A stretch of 64,000 bases of DNA from Streptomyces daqingensis (GCF_014645895.1 NZ_BMMP01000004.1:62001-126000); one strand, 5' to 3'; numbered from the stretch's first letter, positions 35,010-44,499 are shown. The notes: generated by a model not told the origin, from the sequence alone. Made by a program: numbers and translations.

Positions 35010-36504
35010 CGGCGGCGCGGACGGCGGCGCGGACTGCGGCAGTTCACCCCGGGACGGAAGCACGGACGGCGGCTCCGGAGAGGGGGCGGCGGAAGGGGGC
35101 ACCGAGGGCAGAGCGGCCCAGCCGCCCCGCATACCGCCGCCGAGAAGCCCCGCCGACGACTCGGAGGGCGCCGCCGCGCCCCATGGCCGCTCCGCTGCCC
35201 CGGAAGACCGGCAGCCGCCTGCGCGGCCCGAGCCGGCTCCGCCGGCCCGGGAGCCCGTCCAACTCGCCGGACAGCCCGAGCAGTTCGACCACCGCGTGCT
35301 CAAGTCGCTCCTCGGGGCGTGGGCGCTCTCGGCGTGTTCGCCGGAGGAGACCGCCGCCGTGGAGGGCCACTTGAGCGAGTGCGGCGCCTGCGCCGACGAA
35401 GCCCTGCGGTTGCGGGACGCCGTCGCGCTGCTGCACCCGGAGGACAGCCTCGATCTCGATCCGGCGCTGCGCTCACAGGTGCTCCGCGGCTGCATGGTGC
35501 GCCGGGCACCCCGCGTTCCGGTCCCCGAGTGGGCCGCCCCGTACGACGCGGAAGCCTCGCGCCTCGACGCGCTCCTGCGCGACATGGCGGACGAGGAATG
35601 GCTCACCCCGGTCCGGCTGCGCTGGTTCGACGCCCGGCACCGGGAGAAGCGCGAGAGGGACACGACGGTCGCGGGCGTGATCGCCCACCTCCTCGCAGTG
35701 GACGGGCTCGTCGCCTCCGCTCTCGGCATGCCCGACCCTCTGGACGTGGCCGCCGCGAGCGGTAAGGACCGCACGGACGACGGCTCCGGGCGCGCGGGGA
35801 CTCCGCACGGGCAGCCGCACGGCGCCGCGGAGACCGCCGCCGCGGGGGCCCGTGACGGCGTCTTCCCGCAGCCCGTCGACCCCGCGGAGCGGACCGAGCA
35901 GTTCTGGCGCGCGGACTGCGACGTGCTGCGCACGCCCGCCGCCCGCCGCCACTGGCGGGAACAGGGCCACGCCCTGCTGCGCACGGCGTCCTTCGCCAGT
36001 GACCGGACGGCCGGAGTGCGCGTCCCCTACGGCGAGTTCACGCTCCCCGTGCGCGACGCGCTGCTGGAGCGCGCCTTCGAGTGCTGGATGCACGCAGAGG
36101 ACATCGCGACGGCCATCCACTACCCCTACACCGCGCCCCAGAGCACGCACCTGCACCACATGGTCGACCTCGCGGCGCGGATGCTGCCGGAGACGATCGC
36201 CCGCCGCCGCCGCGCCGGCCTCTCGGGTCCGCCGCGGAGGCTCAGCGCGGCGGGCACGCCCGGACGCGCACTCCACCTGGAGGTCGAGGGCGACGGCGGC
36301 GGCGACTGGTACATCCCGCTGGACTCCCCCGCCGCCGCCGTCCGCCCGGGCGACGCGGTGGCCCATGTCGCTCTGGACGACTACGAGTTCTGCCAGCTCG
36401 CGGCGGGCCACGTCGCTCCTGCTGAGGCCATGGCGGGATGGGACGGGGACCGCGAGGCCATCGAGGACGTGCTCTTCGCGACGGCTTCGCTCTCGCGGAT
36501 GTAG
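34972..36504 (+). CDS. Zinc-finger anti-sigma-like protein fused to mycothiol-dependent MDMPI domain
   Basis: 510-residue probable partner of the ECF sigma factor. Residues 1-100 are low-complexity (Gly/Asp/Pro-rich). A ZAS-type finger HLSECGACADE (His-x3-Cys-x2-Cys) lies near 130-140. The rest resembles the mycothiol-dependent maleylpyruvate isomerase N-terminal (DinB-like) fold, with RLDALLRDMADEEWLTPVRLRWFDARH and TVAGVIAHLLAVDGLVASALG. Pairing a thiol-linked metal domain with a zinc finger suggests sensing of thiol or redox stress. No transmembrane helix is present, so it should act in the cytoplasm. GTG start at 34972 overlaps the sigma gene. Confidence 0.82.
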   Translation: MRGPDEQGGGAGDGGADGGADCGSSPRDGSTDGGSGEGAAEGGTEGRAAQPPRIPPPRSPADDSEGAAAPHGRSAAPEDRQPPARPEPAPPAREPVQLAGQPEQFDHRVLKSLLGAWALSACSPEETAAVEGHLSECGACADEALRLRDAVALLHPEDSLDLDPALRSQVLRGCMVRRAPRVPVPEWAAPYDAEASRLDALLRDMADEEWLTPVRLRWFDARHREKRERDTTVAGVIAHLLAVDGLVASALGMPDPLDVAAASGKDRTDDGSGRAGTPHGQPHGAAETAAAGARDGVFPQPVDPAERTEQFWRADCDVLRTPAARRHWREQGHALLRTASFASDRTAGVRVPYGEFTLPVRDALLERAFECWMHAEDIATAIHYPYTAPQSTHLHHMVDLAARMLPETIARRRRAGLSGPPRRLSAAGTPGRALHLEVEGDGGGDWYIPLDSPAAAVRPGDAVAHVALDDYEFCQLAAGHVAPAEAMAGWDGDREAIEDVLFATASLSRM

Positions 36505-36621
36505 CCCCGACGCGAGTGCCGGCGGCGGCTGTCGAGGTGCGGGCGCCGGAGGGCCGTTGGGTGCGGGCGCCCACGGGGGACGGGTGACCGGTGGTCCCGC
36601 TGCGGAAGGCCGCCTCGCGCG

Positions 36622-37566
36622 TCAGGTGAAGACGACGGTGCGGTGCCCGTTGAGCAGCACGCGGTGCTCGCTGTGCCACTTCACAGCCCGGGCCAGCGCC
36701 TGGCACTCCACGTCCCGGCCCACGGCGGCCAGTTGTGCCGGAGTCGCCTCGTGGCCCACCCGCTCGACCTCCTGCTCGATGATGGGGCCCTCGTCGAGCG
36801 CGGCCGTCACGTAGTGCGCCGTCGCGCCGATCAGCTTGACGCCACGGGCGTGCGCCTGGTGGTAGGGCCGGGCACCCTTGAAGCTCGGCAGGAACGAGTG
36901 GTGGATGTTGATGATCCGCCCGGGCAGCTGCTTGCACAGGTTGTCGGAGAGGACCTGCATGTAGCGGGCGAGGACGACCAGTTCGACGTCCTCCTCCTCG
37001 ATCAGCCGCAGCAGCCGCGTCTCCGCTTCCTGCTTGCTCTCCTCGCTGCCCTTCTCCACGGGGACGTGGTGGAAGGGCAGGCCGTATGAGCCGACGAGCT
37101 CGGCGAAGTCCATGTGGTTGGAGACGACGGCGGCGACGTCCACGGGGAGGGCGCCGCTGCGCGCGCGGAACAGCAGGTCGTTCAGGCAGTGCCCGAACTT
37201 GCTGACCATCAGGACCACGCGCATCCGCTGCGCGGCGTGGTGCATCTGCCAGTCCATCTGGAACGAGTCGCCGATGGCCGTGAAACTCGCCCGCAGCTTC
37301 TCCACCGGCACGCCCTCGTCCGCCGAGAAGTGGACGCGCATGAAGAAGAGCCCGGTGTCGTGGTCCCCGAACTGCTGGCTGTCCTCGATGTTGCAGCCCG
37401 TCATGAACAGGTAGCTGGAGACGGCGTGGACGATGCCCTGCTTGTCGGGGCACGACAGCGTCAGGATGTACTGCTCCCGCTCCCCTTCACCGCCGCCGTC
37501 GGCGGGTGCGGGCTCCCGGGCGGAGGGGGTGTCGGCGGAGGCGCTGTCGGCGTGCGGCTTGCTCAT
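36622..37566 (-). CDS. purU: Formyltetrahydrofolate deformylase PurU
   Basis: Hydrolyses 10-formyltetrahydrofolate to formate and tetrahydrofolate, balancing one-carbon pools. After a 35-residue acidic extension comes an ACT domain (YILTLSCPDKQGIVHAVSSYL) and then the formyltransferase-fold catalytic domain. Key segments are NIHHSFLPSFKGARPY and GATAHYVTAALDEGPIIEQ with the Asn-His-Asp catalytic set. Length 314 fits the family (about 285) plus the extension. The ATG 37566 is preferred to an upstream GTG-type start. Confidence 0.95.
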   Translation of the reverse strand: MSKPHADSASADTPSAREPAPADGGGEGEREQYILTLSCPDKQGIVHAVSSYLFMTGCNIEDSQQFGDHDTGLFFMRVHFSADEGVPVEKLRASFTAIGDSFQMDWQMHHAAQRMRVVLMVSKFGHCLNDLLFRARSGALPVDVAAVVSNHMDFAELVGSYGLPFHHVPVEKGSEESKQEAETRLLRLIEEEDVELVVLARYMQVLSDNLCKQLPGRIINIHHSFLPSFKGARPYHQAHARGVKLIGATAHYVTAALDEGPIIEQEVERVGHEATPAQLAAVGRDVECQALARAVKWHSEHRVLLNGHRTVVFT

Positions 37567-37630
37567 GGGTAAAGACTGGCACACCGTCCGCAAGCACCAT
37601 CAACCGTGCTCCCGCGAAGCGGCGCGGGAG

Positions 37631-37672
37631 CGTCAGGCGTTAGGCGTCAGGCGTCAGGCGTCAGGCGTCAGG
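37631..37672. repeat. Heptamer tandem array (CGTCAGG x6)
   Basis: Six tandem CGTCAGG units (the second is CGTTAGG) between purU and the end of the SCO4402-like gene, stopping seven bases before that gene's stop codon. Same seven-base period as the array at 4505-4573 but a different unit. Confidence 0.92.
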
Positions 37673-37678
37673 CGTGCC

Positions 37679-38374
37679 CTAGACGGAGTGCAGCATGATC
37701 GCCAGTACGTCCAGCGAGCGCGGCGGTTCGTCCGGGTCCTCGGCGTCGTTCGTCGCCAGCCGTACGTGCGCGTCACGCGCCGCGCGTACCGCTTCGGGCC
37801 AGCCGTGGTGCTCCATGTAGGAGACGACGGGGGCGTCCGCACCGACCTGGTGCATGATGCGCAGCACCCGCAGCACCGCTGTGTCGACGAGCGCGGCCTC
37901 CTGGGAGTCGCGGAAGATCGTGCCGACGTACTTCTCGGCGGACCAGTTGTCCAGCCAGGTGTCCTCGACCAGCCGGTACACGGCGTCGGTGACGTCGCCG
38001 TAGCCGGGACGGCCGGTCGCCCAGCATTCCTGCTGGAAAACGGGGTCGGAGAGCATGTGCAGCGCCGAACGCACGTTGCTGCGCCAGCGCCACCAGGGCA
38101 TGTCATGGACGGGCATGCTGCCCATGGTGGTGGAACGGGGGCCGCGACGGGAACCCCTCGCGGAATCTCGCGGTGACCGGCCCTGCCGGGGAGGCACCTC
38201 GCCGGCCCCCGGCTCTCCGGTTCCCGCCGGGACGGGAGCGCCTTCCACGGGAGCGGCCTCCACGGATGCCTGCTCCACGGGAGCGGCCTCCGCGGGCGCC
38301 TGCGGAACGGGCCCCTGGAGCGGTACCTCCGGGGAATCCCACCCGGGCTGCGCTGATCCTTGCTGCATGGTCAT
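37679..38374 (-). CDS. SCO4402-family protein, function unknown
   Basis: 231-residue protein. The N-terminal 85 residues are Pro/Ala/Glu-rich with a repeated EAAPVE pattern. The conserved part starts at MPWWRWRSNVRSALHMLSDP and contains DVTDAVYRLVEDTWLDNWSA and EKYVGTIFRDSQEAALVD. This region is well conserved among Streptomyces from memory and carries no motif that I can link to a function. ATG 38374 was chosen; ATG 38368 is two codons inside. The gene ends seven bases from the heptamer array and reads toward purU. Confidence 0.75.
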   Translation of the reverse strand: MTMQQGSAQPGWDSPEVPLQGPVPQAPAEAAPVEQASVEAAPVEGAPVPAGTGEPGAGEVPPRQGRSPRDSARGSRRGPRSTTMGSMPVHDMPWWRWRSNVRSALHMLSDPVFQQECWATGRPGYGDVTDAVYRLVEDTWLDNWSAEKYVGTIFRDSQEAALVDTAVLRVLRIMHQVGADAPVVSYMEHHGWPEAVRAARDAHVRLATNDAEDPDEPPRSLDVLAIMLHSV

Positions 38375-38492
38375 CGACCATACGTTCCCCTCCAAAGCGC
38401 CCGACGGACGGCCCCGCTGTTCACCACGGCGTCACTCCCGGTTGGCCGTCGGTCGCCCGTGCGTTACCTCCCGCCCGGCATCGTGCCGACGC

Positions 38493-39809
38493 ATGAGACC
38501 CAGGCGCCGATACGCCCTCCTCAGCACGGCCGCCTCCGCCGCCGTCTGCGCCCTGCTGGCGAGCGGCTGCGGAACGGCGGGCTCCGCGACGGCGGACGAG
38601 GACACCGTCACCGTCATGACCTGGGCGCCCCAGGGCACCAGCGCCACCGACATGCCGGGGATGCCGGCCATGGCCCAGGCGTACGCGCGGTGGGTCAACG
38701 CCCGGGGAGGCGTCGACGGCCGCCGCCTGAAGGTGCTCACCTGCAACGACCGCAACGACACCGTGCGGGCGGCCCGTTGCGCGAGCCGCGCCGCGAAGGA
38801 GGAGGTCGTCGCGGTCGTCGGCTCCTACAGCCAGCACGGCCGCTCCTTCATGTCGGCACTGGAGCAGGCCGGCATCCCCTACATCGGCGGGTACGGCGTT
38901 GCGCACCAGGAGTTCAGCAGCCCGCTGTCGTATCCCGTCAACGGCGGACTGCCCGCACTCGTCGCGGGCAACGGCCGCCAGCTCGCTGCCGGCAACTGCT
39001 CGCACGTCTCGCTCGTGAGGCCGGACACCAGCGCGGGGGACCAGCTTCCGCCGCTGCTCGACGCGGGCCTCGCCGGCAGCGGGGCGGGCCGGGCCACCGA
39101 CGTGCGGGCGCCGGAGGGGGCCTCCGCGTACGCCCGGCAGGCGGGCCAGGCCCTGAAGGGCGCCGGGGACGGGGACGGAAGCGGGGCCGGGGACGGCGAC
39201 GCGGGGCGGGCCCGCTCCGGAGGTTCCGGCCCCTGCGTCACCGCGGTGCTGGGCGGGCGCACGGACGCCTTCTTCGACTCGTTCCGGCGCCTGCGGAAGG
39301 ACGTTCCGGGCATACGGACGGCGTCCGTGCTCGGCAGCGTCCGGCAGTCCCTGATCGACCGCACCGGCGGACGCCGCAGCCCGCTGGAGGGCGCCTACGC
39401 GACGGGCTGGTACCCGGCGGCCGACGACCCGCGCTGGGCCCCGATGAGGAAGGTGATCGACGAGCACGCCTTCGGCGACGACCGCGTTGACGGCTCCGAC
39501 CCCGGCGTGCAGACGACGTGGGTCGCGTACACCGTGCTGCGACAGGTCCTCGAGTCCCTCGGCGGCGAGGCGCCGACGGCCGAGTCGGTACGGCGTGCGC
39601 TCGACCGGGGGGACACCGTCGCGACGGGCGGGCTGACCCCGGAGCTGAACTGGGGCTACGACAACATGCTCGCCGCCCGGGACTTCCCCAGGATCGTCAA
39701 TGCGAAGGTGACGTACCAGCGAGTGCGGGAAGGACGGCTCGTGGCCGTCCACAAGGGCTTCGTGGACGTGGAGGAGACCCTGGAGAGCGGAGCCGCCCCG
39801 GCCTCGTGA
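38493..39809 (+). CDS. ABC-type amino-acid-like substrate-binding lipoprotein
   Basis: 438-residue lipoprotein. The lipobox LLASGC places the modified cysteine near residue 25. The rest follows the periplasmic-binding fold type I used by branched-chain amino acid (LivJ-like) receptors: MPAMAQAYARWVNARGGVDGRRLKV, VVAVVGSYSQHGRSFMSALEQAGIPYIGG, and TTWVAYTVLRQVLESLGG. A Gly/Asp/Ser-rich insertion near 220-245 splits the second lobe. No permease or ATPase genes adjoin it, so it is either an orphan receptor or part of a sensory system. Confidence 0.85.
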   Translation: MRPRRRYALLSTAASAAVCALLASGCGTAGSATADEDTVTVMTWAPQGTSATDMPGMPAMAQAYARWVNARGGVDGRRLKVLTCNDRNDTVRAARCASRAAKEEVVAVVGSYSQHGRSFMSALEQAGIPYIGGYGVAHQEFSSPLSYPVNGGLPALVAGNGRQLAAGNCSHVSLVRPDTSAGDQLPPLLDAGLAGSGAGRATDVRAPEGASAYARQAGQALKGAGDGDGSGAGDGDAGRARSGGSGPCVTAVLGGRTDAFFDSFRRLRKDVPGIRTASVLGSVRQSLIDRTGGRRSPLEGAYATGWYPAADDPRWAPMRKVIDEHAFGDDRVDGSDPGVQTTWVAYTVLRQVLESLGGEAPTAESVRRALDRGDTVATGGLTPELNWGYDNMLAARDFPRIVNAKVTYQRVREGRLVAVHKGFVDVEETLESGAAPAS

Positions 39810-39875
39810 ACCGCCTTGCACCAGGGCGGCGTCAACGGGACCGCGGCCGCGCCGGGAAGGGCTCGCCGCAGGGCG

Positions 39876-41579
39876 TCAGAGCTGCCCGAACTGCCGTTCC
39901 TTCAGGCCGTACTTCTTGGCCGTGGGGTTCCACAGTCCGGCGGCCTTCTTCTTGGCGGCCGTCGCCTGGCCGCTGGCACGCGTACCGGCACCCGTGTGCG
40001 CGGTGACCCGGGCCTTGCCCTTGCGGCAGCCCTTCTTGCCGGCTGTCTGGTCGGCCCACGCCGCGTAGTGGTTGTCCGCGGCGGCCGAGGACTTCCACGC
40101 CCGCGTCAGTGCGGCCGTCAGCTCGCCGCTCGCGGGGAGTTCGTCGGTCTTCAGCTTGCCCAGCCGGGCGACGAGGCCGTTGCGCTGCCCGGCCGCTGCC
40201 CGCAGGTCGTCCGCGGCCTTGCCCAGCTTCTTGCAGGACTTGATGTTCTCGACCGAAGTCACCACGGTGGCACGGCTGTTGTTGCTGTCCGCGAGGAGCT
40301 TGTCCAGCTCCCGGGCCTGCGCCTCGGCCGGGTCGGGAGCCGCGGGAGCCTTCTTCTCGTCGGCCTTCTGCTCGTCCTGGCCGGAGGGCGCACCGCTCCT
40401 GGCCTCCTTCTCGCCCCCGCCGCTGAGCGCCGCCCCCGCCGCCATGCCCACGGCCGCGACGATGACGACGCCGGCCGCGATGAGGGCGACGGGCGAGGTG
40501 AGTCTGGAGGCCGGTCCGCGCTCCGCGTTGCGGCGTGCGGCGCGTCCCGCTGCGGCCGGGGGGCCGGCCGGGGCTCCGGGACCGCCGGGCACGGCGGTGG
40601 GGCCGGGACCGCCGGAGCGCTGGCGCGTGGCGGCCCGGTCGAAGATGGGAAGGCTCTGCGTCGAACCGGGTTCGCCGTCGCCACCCGAGGGGCCGGGTGT
40701 GTCCGAGCGGAAGAGGCTGTCGAACTCGGCGGGTGTGGTGCGCTGTTGCTGCGCTCCGGCGCCCGGGGCGGCCGCGTACGCGCCGGCTCCCTGTGGTCCC
40801 GCCGCGCCCCCCGTCTCGGGCGGCAGGGGCGAGCGGAGCATGGTCGTCGCCTCCGGGTCACGCGGCGCCTGACCGGTCTGGGGCGGCAGCATCTGCGTCG
40901 CGTCCGCCGGCCCGGCGGGCGGAAGGTGGCCGGGCGGGAGATGCCCGGACTGTACGTCGGGGACGGGCGGTATGTACTGCGTGGCGTCGGCGTCGCCGAC
41001 ACCCGCAGGGGCATGCGGCGGCTGGACGGCGGCCGCGTAGGGCTGGGCCGGCGCATCGTGCACCGGCGGTACGAGCTGGGTGGCGGCGGCGTCCGGCCCG
41101 TACTGCTGGACCTGCGGCAGCGCGTCCGGAACGTCCGGCTGCGGCATGGGGCCGGGGCTCTGCCCGCCGGGCACGGGCAGCGGCCCGGGCTGCGCGAGTG
41201 GCGGCTGCTCCGGGGGCATCGGCGGTGCCTGCGCGGCCGGCATCGGGGGCGCCTCGGGTACGGGCATCGAAGGAGCCTGCCCGCCCGGCATCTGAGGCGA
41301 CTGCGCCGGCATCGGGGGCGACGGCGGCTCGGGAGGCGCGTGAGCGGGCGGCGGAGGCAGCGCCGCGGAGTTCTCCCCCGCCGCCACGGCCGCCTGCGAC
41401 GCCGCTGCCTGCGACTCCGGCCCCCAGGGCTGGCCCCACGGCTGTCCCGCCGGGGGCTGGACCTGCGACTGGGCGACCTGGCGCTGCTGTTCGGGGGTCC
41501 ACGGGTCGCCGTTCGCCGGCAGCACGACACCCTCGTAGAGGGGCTGGTCGCCCTGTCCGCGTCCGCTCTGCGCTGTCAC
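39876..41579 (-). CDS. Membrane-anchored protein with long Pro/Gln-rich cytoplasmic arm
   Basis: 567 residues, no recognised family. The first 300 or so are low-complexity Pro/Ala/Met/Gln-rich sequence including repeats such as PPMPAAQAPPMPPEQPP and TQ[Y/M][I/L]PP. One helix (VALIAAGVVIVAAVGMAAGAAL, about 358-380) crosses the membrane. The outer part has four conserved cysteines (NIKSCKKL, KKGCRKGK) in a helical domain of about 170 residues. The start GTG 41579 follows GAGGAG. It could be a cell-envelope sensor or scaffold. The regulator at 41716-43119 lies just upstream on the same strand. Confidence 0.7.
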   Translation of the reverse strand: MTAQSGRGQGDQPLYEGVVLPANGDPWTPEQQRQVAQSQVQPPAGQPWGQPWGPESQAAASQAAVAAGENSAALPPPPAHAPPEPPSPPMPAQSPQMPGGQAPSMPVPEAPPMPAAQAPPMPPEQPPLAQPGPLPVPGGQSPGPMPQPDVPDALPQVQQYGPDAAATQLVPPVHDAPAQPYAAAVQPPHAPAGVGDADATQYIPPVPDVQSGHLPPGHLPPAGPADATQMLPPQTGQAPRDPEATTMLRSPLPPETGGAAGPQGAGAYAAAPGAGAQQQRTTPAEFDSLFRSDTPGPSGGDGEPGSTQSLPIFDRAATRQRSGGPGPTAVPGGPGAPAGPPAAAGRAARRNAERGPASRLTSPVALIAAGVVIVAAVGMAAGAALSGGGEKEARSGAPSGQDEQKADEKKAPAAPDPAEAQARELDKLLADSNNSRATVVTSVENIKSCKKLGKAADDLRAAAGQRNGLVARLGKLKTDELPASGELTAALTRAWKSSAAADNHYAAWADQTAGKKGCRKGKARVTAHTGAGTRASGQATAAKKKAAGLWNPTAKKYGLKERQFGQL

Positions 41580-41622
41580 CGGGGCTCCTCGATCAACCTG
41601 GCTACCGGAATCGTCGGGTCAC

Positions 41623-41635
41623 GCTACCGGGTAGC
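41623..41635. promoter_or_regulatory. Palindrome GCTACCGGGTAGC
   Basis: A 13-base palindrome with central G, 44 bp upstream of the membrane protein start, within the 136-bp gap after the XRE/TPR gene. A partial copy, GGCTACCGG, lies 22 bp away at 41600-41608. Possible operator. Confidence 0.35.
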
Positions 41636-41715
41636 CCGAAGGGAGTACCACGCGGTGGAAGTGGCGACACCAACCCTTCACCTCAGATATGACGCGGATA
41701 CGGACGAACCCGCAC

Positions 41716-43119
41716 TCAGGCGACTCCCGTTCCGGCCGCCGACCGTTCCAGACGCGCCGCGAAATCTCCGACGACCGGCACCTTCACAAAAGGCGCAAGT
41801 TGCCGCCGGAGGTTCGCCGCGTACTGGGAACTGCGCCCGGAACGGAGGGAATCGAGTAGGTTCACGGCCTCCGCCCCCGCCTCGCAGGCGTGTTCAAGCT
41901 CACGTCTCCGCACGTGCGCGGAGGCGAGCAGGAACAGCCCGATGGACCTGCGCCGCACGAGGTGCTCCGGGTGCCCGGCCAGCGCCGTCCGCACCTGCGC
42001 GACGGTCTCGTCCGGCTGGCGCAGATCGCTGTGGCAATGGGCGAGTTCGCCGGCCAGATAGGCCCGGTCGAAGTGTGCGATCCACTCCGGGTCGCCGCCC
42101 GGCTCGCCTTCGGCTTCGGCGCGGTCCATGGCGTCCGCCGCCTCACCGCACAGCCTGGCGCACTCGGCGGCGTCCCCCGTCAGGGCGTGCCCGCGCGCCT
42201 CCGCCGCGTGGAAGAGCGCCTCGACGCGCGGGGTCGCATGCCCACGCGCGCCTTCCTGCGCGGCGCGCGCCAGCTGCGCGACCTCACGCGGGTTGCCCAG
42301 GGAGGCGGCGAGCTGGCTCATCCCGGCGGCCAGGACGTACCCGCCGTAGGCCCGGTCCCCGGCCGCCTGCGCCATGCGCAGCGCCTGGATGTAGTAGCGC
42401 TGCGCCAGGCCGCTCTGCCCGGTGTCGACGGCCGTGTACCCGGCGAGTTCGGTCAGACGTGCCGCCGCCCCGAACAGGGCGCGTCCCACCGCCTCCGTGC
42501 AGGAGCCCGCGAGCAGCCCGGACACCACGCTGTTCAGGTAGTGCACGACGAGCGGACGTACGTGGCCGCCCCCGAAGCGGTGGTCGAGCTCGGCGAGGGA
42601 GTCGGTCGTCGCCCGCAGCGCCGCGACGTCGGACATGCCCACGCGGGGACCCGCACTGCGGGCCACCCGCGCGTCCGGGGGCGTGATGAGCCAGTCGCGG
42701 CTGGGTTCGACGAGGGCGGAGGCGGCGACCGGCGTCCCGCTCATGAAATCCCGGCGCCCGACGTCGCTGCGCCACAGTTCGCACGCCTGCTCCACGGCGC
42801 CCAGCACCGTCGGCGCGAAGTGCAGGCCCACGCCCGAGGCGAGATTCCCGCCCGCGGCCATGCCGATCTCGTCCAGCGAGACCGTGCGGCCCAGCTGCCT
42901 GCTGAACGCCTCGCACACGACGGCGGGGGTGCGTCCGCGCGGCTGCTGCCCGCGCAGCCACCGGGCGACGGATGTCTTGTCGTACCGCAGATCCAGGCCC
43001 TGTTCCGCCCCGCAGAGGTTGACGTGCCGCGCCAGCCCCGCGTTGGAGAACCCCGCCTCCTGGATGAGGGTCTGCAGCCGTTGGTTGGGCTGCCGAGCGA
43101 CCAGCGGCCTTGCGGCCAT
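41716..43119 (-). CDS. XRE-like/TPR regulator (NsdA-type family)
   Basis: 467-residue regulatory protein common in Streptomyces. Its N-terminus is helix-turn-helix-like (NQRLQTLIQEAGFSNAGLARHVN, then YDKTSVARWLRGQQPRGRTP). A conserved central block follows (WRSDVGRRDFMSG). About 250 residues of TPR-like helices complete it (AQRYYIQALRMAQAAGDRAYGGY). Members of this broad group, including NsdA, tune development and antibiotic production; this one is not assigned to a named member. The ATG 43119 follows GGGGAGG at ideal spacing. Confidence 0.8.
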   Translation of the reverse strand: MAARPLVARQPNQRLQTLIQEAGFSNAGLARHVNLCGAEQGLDLRYDKTSVARWLRGQQPRGRTPAVVCEAFSRQLGRTVSLDEIGMAAGGNLASGVGLHFAPTVLGAVEQACELWRSDVGRRDFMSGTPVAASALVEPSRDWLITPPDARVARSAGPRVGMSDVAALRATTDSLAELDHRFGGGHVRPLVVHYLNSVVSGLLAGSCTEAVGRALFGAAARLTELAGYTAVDTGQSGLAQRYYIQALRMAQAAGDRAYGGYVLAAGMSQLAASLGNPREVAQLARAAQEGARGHATPRVEALFHAAEARGHALTGDAAECARLCGEAADAMDRAEAEGEPGGDPEWIAHFDRAYLAGELAHCHSDLRQPDETVAQVRTALAGHPEHLVRRRSIGLFLLASAHVRRRELEHACEAGAEAVNLLDSLRSGRSSQYAANLRRQLAPFVKVPVVGDFAARLERSAAGTGVA

Positions 43120-43469
43120 GGGACCTCCCCGAAGAGACACCGATGATCAGTCCTGGACATATGCCCCTGACTCAGTCGATGCAGCACTTCCCCACTCATT
43201 GCACCGCAGTGGGACTTACCCGTGCACGCCGGGCTCGTACGCCTGCGCCCCCACGCTTGTGCCTGTGCGCCCTTCGGCAGGAGGGTGTGCGCCACGGCGG
43301 GCTGCGGCGCCGCGGCCCGGCCGGCCCGCACTGAAGGCACCTCCGCCCACCCTCGGCAACCCGCTCCCACGCCGCCGGTCACGTCTCACGCCCGCCCGGG
43401 ACGCGCCGGTGCCACCTCTCGCCCTCCGGCGCCACCGTCGGCCCCGGCGCCGGCGTACGCCGCGCCTCG
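43120..43469. other. Intergenic region upstream of XRE/TPR regulator
   Basis: 350 bp. The part next to the regulator (43130-43215) is AT-richer and should contain its promoter; the remainder is GC-rich and holds only arginine/proline-rich chance frames. Nothing else recognised. Confidence 0.5.
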
Positions 43470-44456
43470 TCAGCTGACGGCCGGGTGTGCCGCGTGCAGG
43501 AACGGTTCGACGACGCGCCGCCAGTCGGCGGGTCTCTCCAGATGCAGAAGGTGGCCCGCGTCGGGCACTTCCGCGTAGATGCCGCGGGGCAGGACGCGCA
43601 CCATCTCCTGCGCCTCCGCACGGCCGAGTTCGCCGTCGATACCGCGTACGACGAGCGTGGGGCAGACGACCCGGGCGAGTTCGTCCCAGTGCGCGTCGTG
43701 CACCCACGCCTCCCGCACCGCGAGCATCTGCCTCCGGGAGAAGACCGGCTCCCAGCCCGCCTCTCCCTCCGTCATCACCTCGGCGAAGAAGTCACCGCGC
43801 GACGGAGCCGGACGCTCCAGCGAGGGGTCCTCCTCGCCGAACCACTTGCGGACGTCCGCGAGCGTGGCGAACGGCACCGGCCAGGAGTCGAACCACTGCC
43901 GCCACTCCAGCTGCGACCGCGCGCCCAGCGCCGACGCCTTCATGTCGCTGATGACGAGCGCGCTCACGAGGTCGGGGCGCTTGGCGGCGAGCTGCCAGGC
44001 CGTCAGCGCACCCATGGAGTGCCCGACGACGGCGAGCGGAGCGAGACCGAGCTGCTCGACGGCCGCCTCGGCGTCCTCGACGAACGCCTCGCGCGCGTAC
44101 GGGTCTTCGAGGTGGACGGGGCTGTCGCTGCGGCCGTGGCCCCGCTGGTCGAGCGCCACCGCGCGGTAACGGCCGGAGAGCCAGCGCGCAGTGCCCGCCC
44201 AGTGCGCCGCGCGGCCCATCAGCCCGTGCAATAACAGGACGCCCTTGGGGCTGCCCGGACCGCTGCCGGCGTCCCTCTCGCCGGCACCGTGCCGGGCCTC
44301 CGCCACGTTCGCGCCTTCGCCGTCGCCGCCGCTCCCGCCGGGGCGCGGCCCCTGCGCGGGGGGCGGCCCGCCGGGGGCGCACTTGGGCGGGTCCGCGAAC
44401 TCCCAGGCGGCCAGGCGGATTCCGTCCGCGCCGGTCACGTCCGTACGTCGCACCAT
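43470..44456 (-). CDS. Alpha/beta hydrolase
   Basis: 328-residue alpha/beta-hydrolase with oxyanion segment LLHGLMGRAAHW, nucleophile elbow GHSMGA, acid in the VVRGIDGELG region and catalytic histidine in DAGHLLHLE. A Gly/Pro-rich insertion (about 25-70) precedes the fold. The substrate is unknown; the set of motifs suits esterases, epoxide-type or peroxidase-type members. The ATG 44456 was chosen because homologues from memory start MVRR, and because a GTG start at 44495 would fall almost on the LexA-like box at 44500-44515. Confidence 0.85.
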   Translation of the reverse strand: MVRRTDVTGADGIRLAAWEFADPPKCAPGGPPPAQGPRPGGSGGDGEGANVAEARHGAGERDAGSGPGSPKGVLLLHGLMGRAAHWAGTARWLSGRYRAVALDQRGHGRSDSPVHLEDPYAREAFVEDAEAAVEQLGLAPLAVVGHSMGALTAWQLAAKRPDLVSALVISDMKASALGARSQLEWRQWFDSWPVPFATLADVRKWFGEEDPSLERPAPSRGDFFAEVMTEGEAGWEPVFSRRQMLAVREAWVHDAHWDELARVVCPTLVVRGIDGELGRAEAQEMVRVLPRGIYAEVPDAGHLLHLERPADWRRVVEPFLHAAHPAVS

Positions 44457-44499
44457 GAGTTTCGGCACCCCCAGTCCTTCCGTCCGCGCAGCCACGCTA

